Assembly (NCBI RefSeq): GCF_910592395.1
Contig: NC_088313.1
Span: 1,678,501 to 1,742,500 of the forward strand
Length of the DNA stretch: 64,000 nucleotides
DNA from: Lineus longissimus
Taxonomy: Eukaryota > Nemertea > Pilidiophora > Heteronemertea > Lineidae
Direction: 5' to 3'
Shown here: piece after piece, positions 38,701 through 49,731 of the stretch
Layout of the letters: every line of letters begins with the position of its first letter
Position numbering within the stretch: the first letter of the stretch is position 1
Program-made: the position numbers and the translations under genes
Notes under the pieces: model-generated
Told to the model about the DNA's origin: nothing
What the model saw: only the letters and a program-made list of their open reading frames with translations
Database searches by the model: none

Positions 38701-41179
38701 CAACAACTACATATTGATTTAATAATATCACAGTATTATCAGAAAACATAAATCAATCAAGGTATACTAATTTGTCAACCTCGGGCTGCCCCGTGCCCTG
38801 CCCTTGCGATCGGATATCCAATGGCCTCAACGCTAAATGTCACAACCGATCAACAACCACAAACTGATTTGTAGATATCAGAAATCGAATAAATCCATAA
38901 TGCTCAATGGAGTGATAATCCAAACATCGTTATCGGCGCCACTAAACATCGCGCTTATCGAACAAATACTATTGGAGCTGCTGGAGACTAATCGAGTATA
39001 TAGATCTACTCAATAATCGTACGCCACGCCGTGAGGTTTACCTGAAAACCATGCGATGAAAACTATGGCAGAAGTGAGGTACCGTAGCTGCCGAATTTGG
39101 CGTAAGCGGATGGCCAAATTCTCGAGGAACCTTAAAATGAATTGAAGGAAATATCAGAACAAGTGCATGCAGGACCCATTGAATGTTTAGATATACAGGG
39201 TGATAGCACGAGATGACAATTTTACAAATCGTGGTATATATAAGTTGTTTCAGTTGAGATAAAGTCACTTTACATACAACTGTCGATATCACGATTCGTA
39301 TTATTAGCCTATTAGCCTATCCAAAGCTAAATATGGAAATGACAGTATTTCTCTCAAGAGAAACCTATCCCTTGAACCCTTTTGATCCTGTTGTAAGTTC
39401 TGACATCTCAAGGCATCCGAGCGGAAACCGACTTTGGCAAATAAACGCCTAATATGAAGTGACTCCTTGGTGAGCTTACCCAAAGTTAGAAAAGCGCATC
39501 TTTGAGCCCCGGGGAGGCAAAGTTAACTAGTTGATCTAGGTTTTCAAAGACTGACATTTCCCTCTTTGCGTTGTTTTGTCAATCGAATGCAATTTTGAGC
39601 ATCTTGTATTTGGTTTGTAACCTTATATTGAAAGTTACCGAACCTTTGTGCCGATGATATATTCGAGGATATAAGTGTTATTGCAGAGAACCTCGACACG
39701 GGGAGTCGGTTATTGAAGTGAATTTGTGCTATATATTGCCTAACGCTGAAACTAACCGCCGAGTTACATGTAGAACGTTATGAGGGCAAGAGCCCTATAC
39801 GACATGTATGAGGACCCCCTTTAAAGGAGGTGGCCGTCCGTATTTAATCGTAGGTAAAGAAAGGAGATGTGTTATTACACTTTGTATGGCTTGTCGTGCA
39901 GTTATCATGAATTTGCTGAAACTTGCCATGTAATAGTACATGTATTTGTATATTTGTTCTACACAACGGCAATGTTCAAACTTATATTCGCTTCGCATGT
40001 ATGCAATTGGATTTTTTTCAATTCAGTTGCAAACCTCAGCGGCGTAGGAATATCCATTTGCCATCAAGGTCGAACAATAATTGAATAAATATACGATATA
40101 AAAGCCTCAGGCAATAATGGATTAAGAGATTTTCTTGCCTCAAGGCATATTACCAATTACCCATCTAGTGATAAAAAAGACAGTAGCTGGCCCTAAAAGC
40201 AACACGGACTGATGTTATTGTTATTCTCGCTAAAACCAGGGGAAAGGTTGCTTTGAAAAGGTAGCCAGTTGCTTGCAGCAGTTATAAATCAGTTTCAGTC
40301 TTCCACTGATGGCCTTTTTGGTGTTTTTCCCCTTGGCAGAAGCAAGAAGACTGTATATTATCAGCTTTCTTGCCAGAGGAGGACTTTGTTTAAACCTGGG
40401 GGTCCAGTTTAAAAGCAGACTGCACAGATCACCTGTCACTCGTTACGCTCCTGAGGATCTGCTGGTGCATCGGTAATGCATCATTCATTACACGCTGCAT
40501 TCGAAGGCTACCTGGATGCATCCTGGACCTCATGGTCTATGCCTCCTATAAATATTGGCTGGTCTTGATAAGATGCAAAAATCTTTGTGGTGAAGATGAC
40601 CTGGACGATTTATCGCTTTGTAGGGTGTACCGTGGGATCAGGTTCACGTTTTGTTATAAGCTACGTGGTACTCGAGGTGTTTAGCGTGCCTTGGTTGGAA
40701 ATGGCGTCATATTCACAGTCGTCCGGTGAATGAACTATAGCCAGTAGCTCTCCTGAGCTAGCTAGCCAGTTTCTTTTTGTGAAAGCATCGTAGCAAAGTT
40801 TCAAACATCATCATTTTTGCCCTTTATAAAGCGCTTCGAGTTGAAAAGCCCGGCAGAGTCGGCTAAGAAGGCACCGCGTTACTGACTCTGTTGCTGGAAA
40901 GGTACGCCCAGAAAGGGACAATCATCGAGAGGCAAAAGGCCTTTTGTCCTCCTTCCTCCCCATTGTCTTCATGAAACCTAGTGACAGGACATTTTTCGAA
41001 GTGGTTTACGGAGCGGAGTCAAGTACATGTAAGGTAGAGTCGTGGTACAATTTTAGCTCCTTTGGCCGTGAAAAATCCGCTGGCGATTAATGCACCCCGG
41101 CCGGTGGCTTAGCTGACCCCGTTACCTAATACCTGGCATAGCTCATCAGCTAACAGAGTAACTCATTCTTTCCTTGCAG
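35769..41179. other. Gene-poor interval
   Basis: Two related segments, beginning CCGATCAACAAC at about 38,696 and 38,846, form a diverged direct duplication with about 150-bp spacing. Other frames are short and unsupported. No RNA gene was recognised. Confidence 0.4.
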
Positions 41180-41274
41180 GTCTACTTTCGGATACTGTAT
41201 GACAAACCATTAACTATAGACGAAGCAGCAGCCGTAGGAATAACGACGCCACTTCTGATGTCGTCGACGCTAAA
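41180..41274 (+). CDS. Candidate internal exon of an unidentified gene
   Basis: The best exon candidate outside the peptide array. A pyrimidine-rich acceptor (ctcattctttccttgcag) precedes 95 bases that end at a consensus donor (CTAAA followed by GTAAGT). Only one frame is open; it reads VYFRILYDKPLTIDE, then an AAAVGITTPLLMSSTL segment, entering in phase 0 and leaving in phase 2. The mixture of charged and hydrophobic residues is protein-like, but I do not recognise the family. No neighbouring exon could be assigned with confidence, so the gene, if real, must have introns of a kilobase or more. Confidence 0.4.
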
Positions 41275-43071
41275 GTAAGTCCGCTTAGATTCCGACATCG
41301 CTTACGCATGATTTGTTCCCACTCAATTTGTCAGGACTAATGTTGCCTTATCACGGACGCTGGCCTGGTGTAGATCATAACGTAATGTATAGACGCAGGG
41401 CTGTGATCTCTTCTTCGCGAATTTTCCAAAATATTTCCGCACCAAAAAATATCCTTCTTTAACAGCGAATATTAGTGCCAGGCTCAATACTTTATTCGCA
41501 TACCAATGTGGTTGATGCGAATTTAATCTAAGTAGGAGACACATTATCAAAAATGAACCATTCAGGGAGGAACATTTATGTCTTAAATGTCGATGAGGTA
41601 ATCCTTCATGCAGCAGAAAGACATTAGCCTTCTCTTAAATCAGGTAATGATATTTCCCAAATGACACTTCTCATCTGTAAATGCGTGATAATGCCACAAA
41701 ACAGTGATGAATGGCACCGAAACATTGTTTGGGGCATGGGAATATCTGTTGTTACACAATAAGCTTCATGCCATAATCTGCTGAAGCCGTGAAGACTGCT
41801 CGCCTTGATCGATCGAATTTCTTTACAAGATGTCACTAAGAAACACTGATAAGTGTCTTTGCAACACAATGCTAAATTGAGATCAAACACAATAGACTCA
41901 ACTACTCCACCACAATGGTTCGAGTTAGCATTAAGCCTCTTCATGCATTCATAATGTTTATAATACATGAATAGCTATTGTATTAAAACCTATTGTTCAT
42001 ACCTTCAGGTGAGCCATGTGAGTTTACAATAGGTTTGGTCACTACTGTTGATTTGTAGGACACACCTCGTCAAAATAAAGTCGCCTGCCTTTCACAGTTT
42101 CAGCGAGTTTTGAAACACGATGCGTTCGAATAGTATAGCATCGCTTTGACTATCTTGTTGATATCGTGCTATACGTCTCAAAGACGAAGAAAGCGTGATT
42201 ATGTATCGCTACTGAGCTAGTCTCCGATTAGAACCATGACTAGTAGTGCGTGACTCGTAACGCCAATCATAACAAGTGATAAAACCTTCCGAAAGAGTAG
42301 CCTTTTTAATAGATTAGTTCGAAACTCCTTAAAGGTTTCTCACATCAAAGGACTTTTGCACACCAGCTTTTGATAAAATCAGCCTCCTTTTTCACTAGCA
42401 TGTCAATTCGTAGCAGCTTTCACCTGCACGAGTTGTTGAAATCTGATGCTTCGAATTCGCCGTGGTATTGAACAACGGTGTCACTATCTGAGACTCCTAC
42501 ACCTGTTCAAGAAATAATCGATAAGTGTTAAAGATTTGCGAAATCTTCTTGAAATCGATACAGGTTGCAACCTTGGTCTTTCTTAATCCTGCTACTTGAT
42601 CTTAGCTTTCTTGAGAAATTGATACCGAAATGAAAGAAACCGGTATTTGTTGTTTCGTCGAACAGCGCGAGGGTGCAGCTAAAATGTAGGTAAACAACGA
42701 TGACGCGGTTATCTAACCAAGTCACCAAGTTAATCAATAGATTACATGTATTCCTGTCTCTTAGCAAATGGCGTTCCAACCTTGAAATGGATGAGTATAA
42801 ATGGGGAACATTAACAAATGGTTCGCATTTATTCATTCGATCTTGGCTTTATCCTACAGAGGATGCCGTTATTAATGATACAAGAAAACTCATTCACTCT
42901 CTTAGGCTGTTTTTTTTCCTAAATAAATACTGGGCATCTGTAAAATGAGAAATAGGCGATGAGGACAGGAAGAAATGAAAAAGAAAAGATGTGAATAGTT
43001 CTGTTTCAATTCCCTGGTTGACAGACGCAGTCCTTGACGTATGCCTTGGTATACCTTGAGAAAAGACGACA
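41275..43071. other. Gene-poor interval
   Basis: Minus-strand frames at 41,323-41,550, 41,624-41,968 and 42,528-42,836 are unrecognised and have no matched splice signals. Nothing repeated was recognised. Confidence 0.4.
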
Positions 43072-43305
43072 TCAACTAGATTCAGTCTCATCTGCTACTT
43101 CGGCTGGGTGTGCTTGCAAGGACCTTGGGCTCTTTCGGCTAATTGGAGTTCTAGATTCCCCCGACGGCACGCTCATCCAGTGAACTTTAGCTGATTGTGT
43201 CTCCCTAACAGGTCTGTTAGTCGAAGTTTCTTGATTGAGATTATATCCGGGCATCAGTGTCGTTATCGTATCAAGACCAACGCACATGAACATAGTAGGT
43301 ATTAA
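43072..43305 (-). CDS. Candidate terminal exon, unidentified protein
   Basis: On the minus strand a good acceptor (atttgtcttcacag) is followed by 77 open codons and a TGA at 43,072-43,074. The product starts hydrophobic (LIPTMFMCVGLDTITTLMPG) and becomes hydrophilic, with Ser, Pro and basic residues followed by an acidic end (EVADETESS). That arrangement is seen in cytoplasmic tails of membrane proteins, but no family can be named. No AATAAA is visible close downstream. It could also be a chance open frame. Confidence 0.25.
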   Translation of the reverse strand, partial: LIPTMFMCVGLDTITTLMPGYNLNQETSTNRPVRETQSAKVHWMSVPSGESRTPISRKSPRSLQAHPAEVADETESS

Positions 43306-44195
43306 CTGTGAAGACAAATAATGATGTCTTTATCATAAATCACTTATAGCAGTCATTTTGCCTATAATACAATGTGGTGCCAGTAGTCAATAACCTCTTC
43401 CGAGATTGACTTAACTGGCGTCTGATTGGAATGATGTCACGAAAAAACTCATTTGCGTTGCGCTTGTCAAAGGAGACTCGTCAATAGATTGACATTTTAT
43501 AGAGCAATCACCTGAAGACTAGGTTATATTAGGTTTGAGACACATCCAAAATGTGATCGTAAATCAGGTCACTATCACAATTATGGCTATCTCAAAACGT
43601 GAAATTTGGCTTCGAATACCTGGTTGTAAGCGGCTGGAGGAGGTGTATTTCTGGCCGGAAAAGTGACGCAGTTGTACGTCGGATTATACAATGAGTCAAA
43701 AATATCTATCAAACGAATGCCATAAATCAACTTTGCTGTCAGCTAGACTTGGTATATTTCCCTTCTCCATCCGCCTATGAAACGAACCACGCCCAATCAT
43801 GGTTATAAGACATATCAGGTTCATTTTGCGGTCAGCTAACCATCCCCGAGAGTCGTTGCATCCTTACAAGAATTGTTATTTCCGGAGTAATTATGGCTTC
43901 CATGCCTTGATCGCGTTCTCGGCGGACATCTAGAAGTTATTCTTCTGTCTCATTGCACACTCCAAAAAGGCGTGATACCGATCCGAAAAATCGAAAAATC
44001 TGTACATGCTTTTGATATCTATAGTATTTGTGGAATTAATCGACGACTTTTTAGGAATTCCCCGATTCCTTGTACAGCTAATTATAACGTAGAATATAAC
44101 TTATGAGTGATGTGGATCATATGTGGTGTGAACGTAGCCACATGCATCCCCTACTTTAACGACCGACTTTGATCCGGATCTGATTTTTAATGTGG

Positions 44196-44208
44196 CCACC
44201 AGGGGGCA
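44196..44208 (+). promoter_or_regulatory. CTCF-like core motif, unit 1
   Basis: CCACCAGGGGGCA, in the context TGTGGCCACCAGGGGGCAAA, matches the core of the conserved bilaterian CTCF binding site. It lies between the promoter side of the unit and the 3' side of the gene. Binding is inferred, not shown. Confidence 0.4.
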
Positions 44209-44442
44209 AAGTTCATAGCTAGCTGGCGATACTGCGGCTTCCCTCGTCCGTCGTCGTCATGTGCAGAACTATTGTCTGACAATTTCCACAACAAGTTCTT
44301 CTTCAGGCTCTCTCTTCCATGTCGACAGATGAGCACAATGGCCCTGGCCGTTTCATTTTGAACCAGTATCCAAGACTGGTCATCTTATCATTAGGACAGC
44401 ATGCAGGGCCAACTATTAAGAAAACGACGAACATCGAAAAAG

Positions 44443-45364
44443 GAGAGGGGGGCAGAGAGAGGAGACGGTGCCAGTGTCACCTGCGAGGGATCCGTAGACA
44501 GTTGGCCACACAACTGAAGACAGGAGCCATGACACGGAGGGGATTGGTGGTGCTGATGGACTTGTTGGAGGGAGAAGGGTCAGTGAGTTATCCAGAGCCT
44601 CCACTTCTCTGACGGAGAGGGGGCAGAGAGAAGAGACGGTGCCAAGTGTCACCTGCGAGGGATCTGAAGACAGGAGCCATGACACGGAGGGGACTGGTGG
44701 TGCTGCTGGACTTGTTGGAGGGAGAAGGGCCAGTGAGTTATCCAGAGCCTCCACTTCTCTGATGGAGAGGGGGACAGAGAGAGAAGACGGTGCCAAGTGT
44801 CACCTGCGAGGGATCTGAAGACAGGAGCCATGACACGGAGGGGACTGGTGGTGCTGCTGGACTTTTTGGAGGGAGAAGGGCCAGTGAGTTATCCAGAGCC
44901 TCCACTTCTCTGATGGAGAGGGGGACAGAGAGAGAAGACGGTGCCAAGTGTCACCTGCGAGGGATCCGTAGACAGTTCGCCACACAACTGAATACAGGAG
45001 CCATGACACGGAGGGGGCCGGTGGCGCTGATAGATTTGTTGGAGGGAGAAGGGCCAGTGAGTTATCCAGAGCCTCCACTTCTTTATTGTCTACACACAGC
45101 ACACACACACAACTGAAGACAGGAGCCATGACACGGAGGGGATTGGTGGCGCTGATAGACTTGTTGGAGGGAGAAGGGCCAGTGAGTTATCCAGAGCCTC
45201 CACTTCTTTGATGAAGAGGGGGACAGAGAGAGGAGACGGTGCCAAGTGTCACCTGCGAGGGATCTGAAGACAGGAGCCATGACACGGAGGGGACTGGTGG
45301 CGCTGATAGACTTGTTGGACGGAGAAGGGCCAGTGAGTTATCCAGAGCCTCCACTTCTTTGATG
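44443..45364. repeat. Purine-rich minisatellite, unit 1 (six monomers)
   Basis: Six copies of a roughly 120-180 bp monomer, anchored by GGAGCCATGACACGGAGG. Three monomer types differ in the piece before GAAGACAGGAGCC: a short form (GATCTGAAGACAGG), one with GTAGACAGTTGGCCACACAA, and one with a (CA)n stretch. The array starts about 80-100 bases past the poly(A) signal of the gene. Overlapping open frames on both strands (LDNSLALLPP on minus, RASELSRAST on plus) follow from repeat composition and have no start, splice or family support. Confidence 0.9.
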
Positions 45365-45461
45365 TCTACACACACACGCACACGTAAAAGGTCCGTTCGA
45401 ATACAGCTTGGCCCCACAAAAATACACTCAACAACATGAATGATTCTTCTAATCATAAATT

Positions 45462-45467
45462 TTTATT
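45462..45467 (-). terminator. Poly(A) signal of peptide gene 1
   Basis: AATAAA on the minus strand, 34 bases after the stop codon. It is followed after about 25 bases by a GT-rich stretch (TGTTGTTGAGTGTATTTTTG), the usual downstream element. The same arrangement is kept in all five units. Confidence 0.75.
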
Positions 45468-45500
45468 TTCTCATATTCTTGATGAACATGTTGGTACGGT

Positions 45501-46421
45501 TTATTTTCCATAACCAGCCTCATCGCATTTGAAATGCCAGCTGCATGAGCTGACCGACTGTACCCCGGCACGACAGCATTGGCTGTGGGCAAAACAGAAG
45601 TATCCTACCTCAACACATGGTCTGAAATTAAATTTGAGTCATGAGGAATGGAACCAGATGAAGGATCGTCATGGAACAAGCACCAACGTTGTTTTTGTAT
45701 GAATGAGGAGGGTAGGGACTTTACATGTATTAATCATTTTCAATATATTTCTTTGTCTAATTTCATTCGCCGACTTCGGGGAGCATTCAATGACTTACCT
45801 CCGTTTTTGGAAGGCGATATTCAATTCCTCATCAAATTGATTGTCAGTCGACTCGGCTAAAACCACAGAAAATATTTTGGAGTTTAAGAAATGAAGAAAT
45901 CTAAGGAAGGTCACTCAGTAAACAGTTGAATATACCTTGCTTTCTACAGCAATAGCACAGTCCGCCACAACTAAGGCCACCTGACCGGTCTCGGACGACC
46001 GCTATTGCGTGAGATGATCTTTAGATCTGAAGGTCATCCTCAAAATCCCGTGAAATGAGCCAGAAGAGAGTATACGAAGATTCAAGCATGCAATTTCAGG
46101 AAATCGATACTTCTGATTTAGTGTGTTGTAGACCTCCGTCGATTGGCGCTGATTTCAGATTTTCATCCTCAGATTAGAGAATAGCTGTCAGATTTGATGA
46201 TCATCAGAATATCGGACGTCTGCTACTGCTGACCTCTCTTCCATGATTTCTCTGCCAGGCGCGTGAATTTTCACATCGCTTCATTTTAACCCGACGCGTT
46301 GCCGTCGCCGCACCTCTCAAACAAAAATGAACTATCTTCGACTAAAATTAGTAAAATAATACTTACTTGCTACACAAGCAAAGGCCAACACTACAACCAG
46401 TAACACACAGGTGAACTTCAT
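45501..46421 (-). CDS. Secreted 8-cysteine, two-segment peptide precursor, copy 1
   Basis: Four coding exons, minus strand: 46,367-46,421 (phase 1 out), 45,936-46,001, 45,799-45,856 and 45,501-45,582. Together they give 86 residues and a TAA stop. Residues 1-18 (MKFTCVLLVVVLAFACVA) form a signal peptide. Exon 2 encodes C30-x3-C34-x-C36-C37 followed by RK. Exon 3 encodes an acidic spacer ending KR (58-59). Exon 4 encodes C62-C63-x9-C73-x5-C79 and ends GYGK, where Gly-Lys would be trimmed to leave an amidated Tyr84. All introns are GT-AG; the exon 3 signals (ttttctgtggttttag; GAG before GTAAGT) are especially good. The product should be secreted and cleaved by a furin- or convertase-like protease. 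I do not recognise the family: antimicrobial peptide, toxin-like peptide or hormone are possible. This copy has Asp45 and His76. Confidence 0.82.
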
Positions 46422-46772
46422 TTTCTCTGCAAAATACATAAAATTGGAGTTGTTAGCTCTCTCTCATAGCAACCTTTTTCCAGAGGTCAAAACCTTCATT
46501 TCAAAGAGCGCCAGAGCCTGATGTCCAAGAACATATGCGTTATAATTTTTACGGAAATTTCTACCAAGTCTCATAGCTACCAATCACACTAGCGGGTACA
46601 TTTTTATTGGAGCAAGTACAACTCTCTGGTGTCTAGCGTTATAGTTTTCCCGCGTAGCCGACCGCAGTGGGGAAAGTTCCTGTCGGACTAGGCGTTTTGA
46701 AAAGTCATCAAAGATCACTAAACAAGAACACTTGAAAAGTCATCAACATGATCATTAAACAAGAAAACTTAC

Positions 46773-46830
46773 CGAGCGTATAGATATTGTCTGTAGAATG
46801 TATAGTTCTGATGATCCGCTTTCGTACAAT
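46773..46830 (-). other. Probable 5' noncoding exon of peptide gene 1 (promoter-proximal)
   Basis: On the minus strand ACGCTCG is followed by a consensus donor GTAAGTTTTC (exon edge at 46,773). The coding exon starts behind a matching acceptor (TTTTGCAG, at 46,427). Upstream, CTATACAAAC and GACATATAGC are possible TATA-like sequences. The transcription start, and so the outer edge of this exon, is only estimated. Confidence 0.45.
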
Positions 46831-47212
46831 CGCTCAGCTATATGTCACTAACTTAATTCGCAAGTTTGTATAGTAGGCCTAATTTTTTTCATATTCCGTC
46901 TTTGTGGTATGTATGATATTAATCAAAATGTTAATTTTCAATTAGCATATTATTCAGGATGATTATTATTCTATCATACTCGCATCGCTAGATTGGCAGC
47001 ATGCTTTTCTTCTTAAGACCGGGTGTACCAACTGCAATTAAATGAAGCTATGAACATACTTTTCTGAGCAGACAATTCTGGACGGATTGTCTTATGTTCA
47101 AAAAAGAATGGCTTCACAAGATACAATGGTTGCGTAGTATCAAACCCAAATCACAAGAAGAATTTTAATTTTTCTGCGCTGAATTGTGTTGCAGATGGCC
47201 ATTTCTACGAAG

Positions 47213-47305
47213 GACTTCGAAACTCAAAACTCGACTTCGAGATTCAAAACTTGACTTCGAAATTCAAAACTCGACTTCGAAATTCGAAGCTCGACTTCGA
47301 GATTG
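47213..47305. repeat. Short tandem repeat of CTCGACTTCGAAATTCAAAA type, unit 1
   Basis: Four to five copies of a roughly 20-bp word (ACTCGACTTCGAAATTCAAA with variants) occur upstream of the gene. The TTCGAA core is palindromic. It is kept in the other units at about 51,485, 55,425 and 59,328. Confidence 0.75.
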
Positions 47306-47652
47306 ACCAATGACCAATAGCCTTCGTGTGTGTAACTTCGTAACTTTGTTATCATTGCATTTTACTATGTGTTCTATGTACACGCCCACATGCAGCTGCA
47401 GTGATGCACGTACATTGTACCCGTATATCACGCACGTATACAGTCTCATGATGTGTACTATTGGTGATATATAGTATGTATACGGCCTAAACCGATTTTG
47501 AAGTGGGCGGCCAACCACACCACGACGTACACGTTTGTTAACTTTTTAAGAGAAATGGCTTAATGGCGACAACTTGGGCAGGGAGAACCACCCTCCTACG
47601 TGGTTACCCTCTGCTGATGTCAATGAGATAATATTTGGCAGAATTCACTTAC

Positions 47653-47690
47653 CTTTTGGAAAAATGCTACTGCACTACGCTTGGAGTCCA
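47653..47690 (-). other. Possible alternative distal first exon of peptide gene 1
   Basis: On the minus strand TTCCAAAAG is followed by GTAAGTGAATTC, a consensus donor, about 0.9 kb upstream of the proximal 5' exon. ACAAATATTAAA about 60 bases further upstream is TATA-like. The same sequence occurs in units 2 to 4 (donors at 51,926, 55,850 and 59,753). It could be a second promoter's first exon, or chance. Confidence 0.3.
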
Positions 47691-48413
47691 ACGAATGAAA
47701 TGGTTGTTGGTTTGGGCAAGGTTTAATATTTGTAGCCAGGTCTAGAAGGGCTTATTCTGGATGTGCGTCGGCTTATTGAGCACAAAGCTCTCATGAATGC
47801 TTGGAAATTCTGCTTCGTCACCTGCACTGGTTTCAAAATTCCATTGACACTCGACTTCAACTTCAACCTAATACTCCTACCACTTTTTTTTCAAGTGGTA
47901 AAGATAGGTATGCACTCTAGATGACAGGGCCCGGATTTGAGAAGCCAGGATTTGTATTCTGGATGAACTGGCATGGATTTAGGACTAGAATTCCTCACAT
48001 GCATTTGTGATGGACTCTATGATTTAGACATATCAGGTTCATTTTGCTGTCAGCTAACCATCCCCGAGAGTCGTTGCATCCTTACAAGAATTGTTATTTC
48101 CGGAGTAATTATGGCTTCAATGCCTTGATCGCGTTCTCGGCGGACATCTAGAAGTTATTCTTCTGTCTCATTGCACACTCCAAAAAGGCGTGATACCGAT
48201 CCGAAAAATCGAAAAATCTGTACATGCTTTTGATATCTATAGTATTTGTGGAATTAATCGACGACTTTTTAGGAATTCCCCGATTCCTTGTACAGCTAAT
48301 TATAACGTAGAATATAACTTATGAATGATGTGGATCATATGTGGTGTGAACGTAGCCACATGCATCCCCTACTTTAACGACCCACTTTGATCCGGATCTG
48401 ATTTTTAATGTGG

Positions 48414-48426
48414 CCACCAGGGGGCA
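48414..48426 (+). promoter_or_regulatory. CTCF-like core motif, unit 2
   Basis: CCACCAGGGGGCA, same strand and position within the unit as in unit 1. Confidence 0.4.
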
Positions 48427-48685
48427 AAGTTCATAAATAATCAATGTCTATTTCTAGCTATCTGGCGATACTGCGGCTTCCCTCGTCCGTCGTCGTCATG
48501 TGCAGAACTATTGTCTGACAATTTTCACAACAAGTTCTTCTTCAGGCTCTCCCTTCCATGTCGACAGATGAGCACAATGGCCCTGGCCGTTTCATTTTGA
48601 ACCAGTATCCAAGACTGGTCATCTTATCATTAGGACAGCATGCAGGGCCAACTATTAAGAAAACGACGAACATTGAAAAAGTATA

Positions 48686-49634
48686 GGGGGACAGAGAGAG
48701 GAGACGGTGCCAGTGTCACCTGCGAGGGATCCGTAGACAGTTGGCCACACAACTGAAGACAGGAGCCATGACACGGAGCGCTGATAGACTTGTTGGAGGG
48801 AGAAGGGCCAGTGAGTTATCCAGAGCCTCCACTTCTTTGATGGAGAGGGGGACAGAGAGAGGAGACGGTGCCAGTGTCACCTGCGAGGGATCCGTAGACA
48901 GTTGGCCACACAACTGAAGACAGGAGCCATGACACGGAGGGGATTGGTGGCGCTGATAGACTTGTTGGAGGGAGAAGGGCCAGTGAGTTATCCAGAGCCT
49001 CCACTTCTCTGATGGAGAGGGGGACAGAGAGAGGAGACGGTGCTAGTGTCACCTGCGAGGGATCCGTAGACAGTTGGCCACACAACTGAAGACAGGAGCC
49101 ATGACACGGAGGGGATTGGTGGTGCTGATGGACTTGTTGGAGGGAGAAGGGTCAGTGAGTTATCCAGAGCCTCCACTTCTCTGACGGAGAGGGGGCAGAG
49201 AGAGGAGACGGTGCCAAGTGTCACCTGCGAGGGATCTGAAGACAGGAGCTATGACACGGAGGGGACTGGTGGTGCTGCTGGACTTTTTGGAGGGAGAAGG
49301 GCCAGTGAGTTATCCAGAGCCTCCACTTCTCTGATGGAGAGGGGGACAGAGAGAGGAGACGGTGCCAAGTGTCACCTGCGAGGGATCCGTAGACAGTTCG
49401 CCACACAACTGAATACAGGAGCCATGACACGGAGGGGGCCGGTGGCGCTGATAGATTTGTTGGAGGGAGAAGGGCCAGTGAGTTATCCAGAGCCTCCACT
49501 TCTTTATTGTCTACACACAGCACACACACACAACTGAAGACAGGAGCCATGACACGGAGAGGATTGGTGGCGCTGATAGACTTGTTGGACGGAGAAGGGC
49601 CAGTGAGTTATCCAGAGCCTCCACTTCTTTGATG
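48686..49634. repeat. Purine-rich minisatellite, unit 2 (six monomers)
   Basis: Six monomers by the CATGACACGG anchor. The first is shortened by an internal deletion (ACACGGAGCGCTGATAG at 48,771), and one carries GCTATGACACGG. All three monomer types occur. Confidence 0.9.
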
Positions 49635-49731
49635 TCGACACACACACGCACACGTAAAAGGTCCGTCTGAATACAGCTTGGCCCCACAAAAATACACTCA
49701 ACAACATGAATGATTCTTCTAATCATAAATT

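Larger units (their letters stand above)
43797..48027 (-). repeat. Tandem gene-bearing unit 1 of 5
   Basis: The first of five head-to-tail units that share nearly all their sequence. The anchor word ACATATCAGGTTCATTTT occurs at 43,810, 48,028, 52,301, 56,225 and 60,128, giving periods of 4,218, 4,273, 3,924 and 3,903 bp. In plus order each unit holds a CTCF-like motif, a purine-rich minisatellite, the peptide gene (minus strand), its presumed promoter region, a TTCGAA-rich repeat and a second possible first exon. Unit 1 lacks about 20 bases after GTTCATA (44,215) that the others keep. Confidence 0.95.

Noticed and set aside
44319-45456. Overlapping open frames of 60-129 codons on both strands in the minisatellites
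   Set aside because: They arise from repeats that happen to lack stops in several frames, recur wherever the repeat occurs, change length with monomer number and have no start context, splice sites or family match.
45648-45860. A 70-codon plus-strand frame kept in all five units
   Set aside because: It is the complement of exon 3 and nearby intron of the minus-strand peptide gene. Its conservation follows from recent duplication.
45501-46421. Assignment of the peptide to insulin/relaxin, defensin or conotoxin families
   Set aside because: Two-chain layout recalls insulin, but CC-x9-C-x5-C is not the insulin A-chain CC-x3-C-x8-C. The signal peptide loosely recalls some conotoxin precursors, but signal similarity alone is weak and the exon layout differs.
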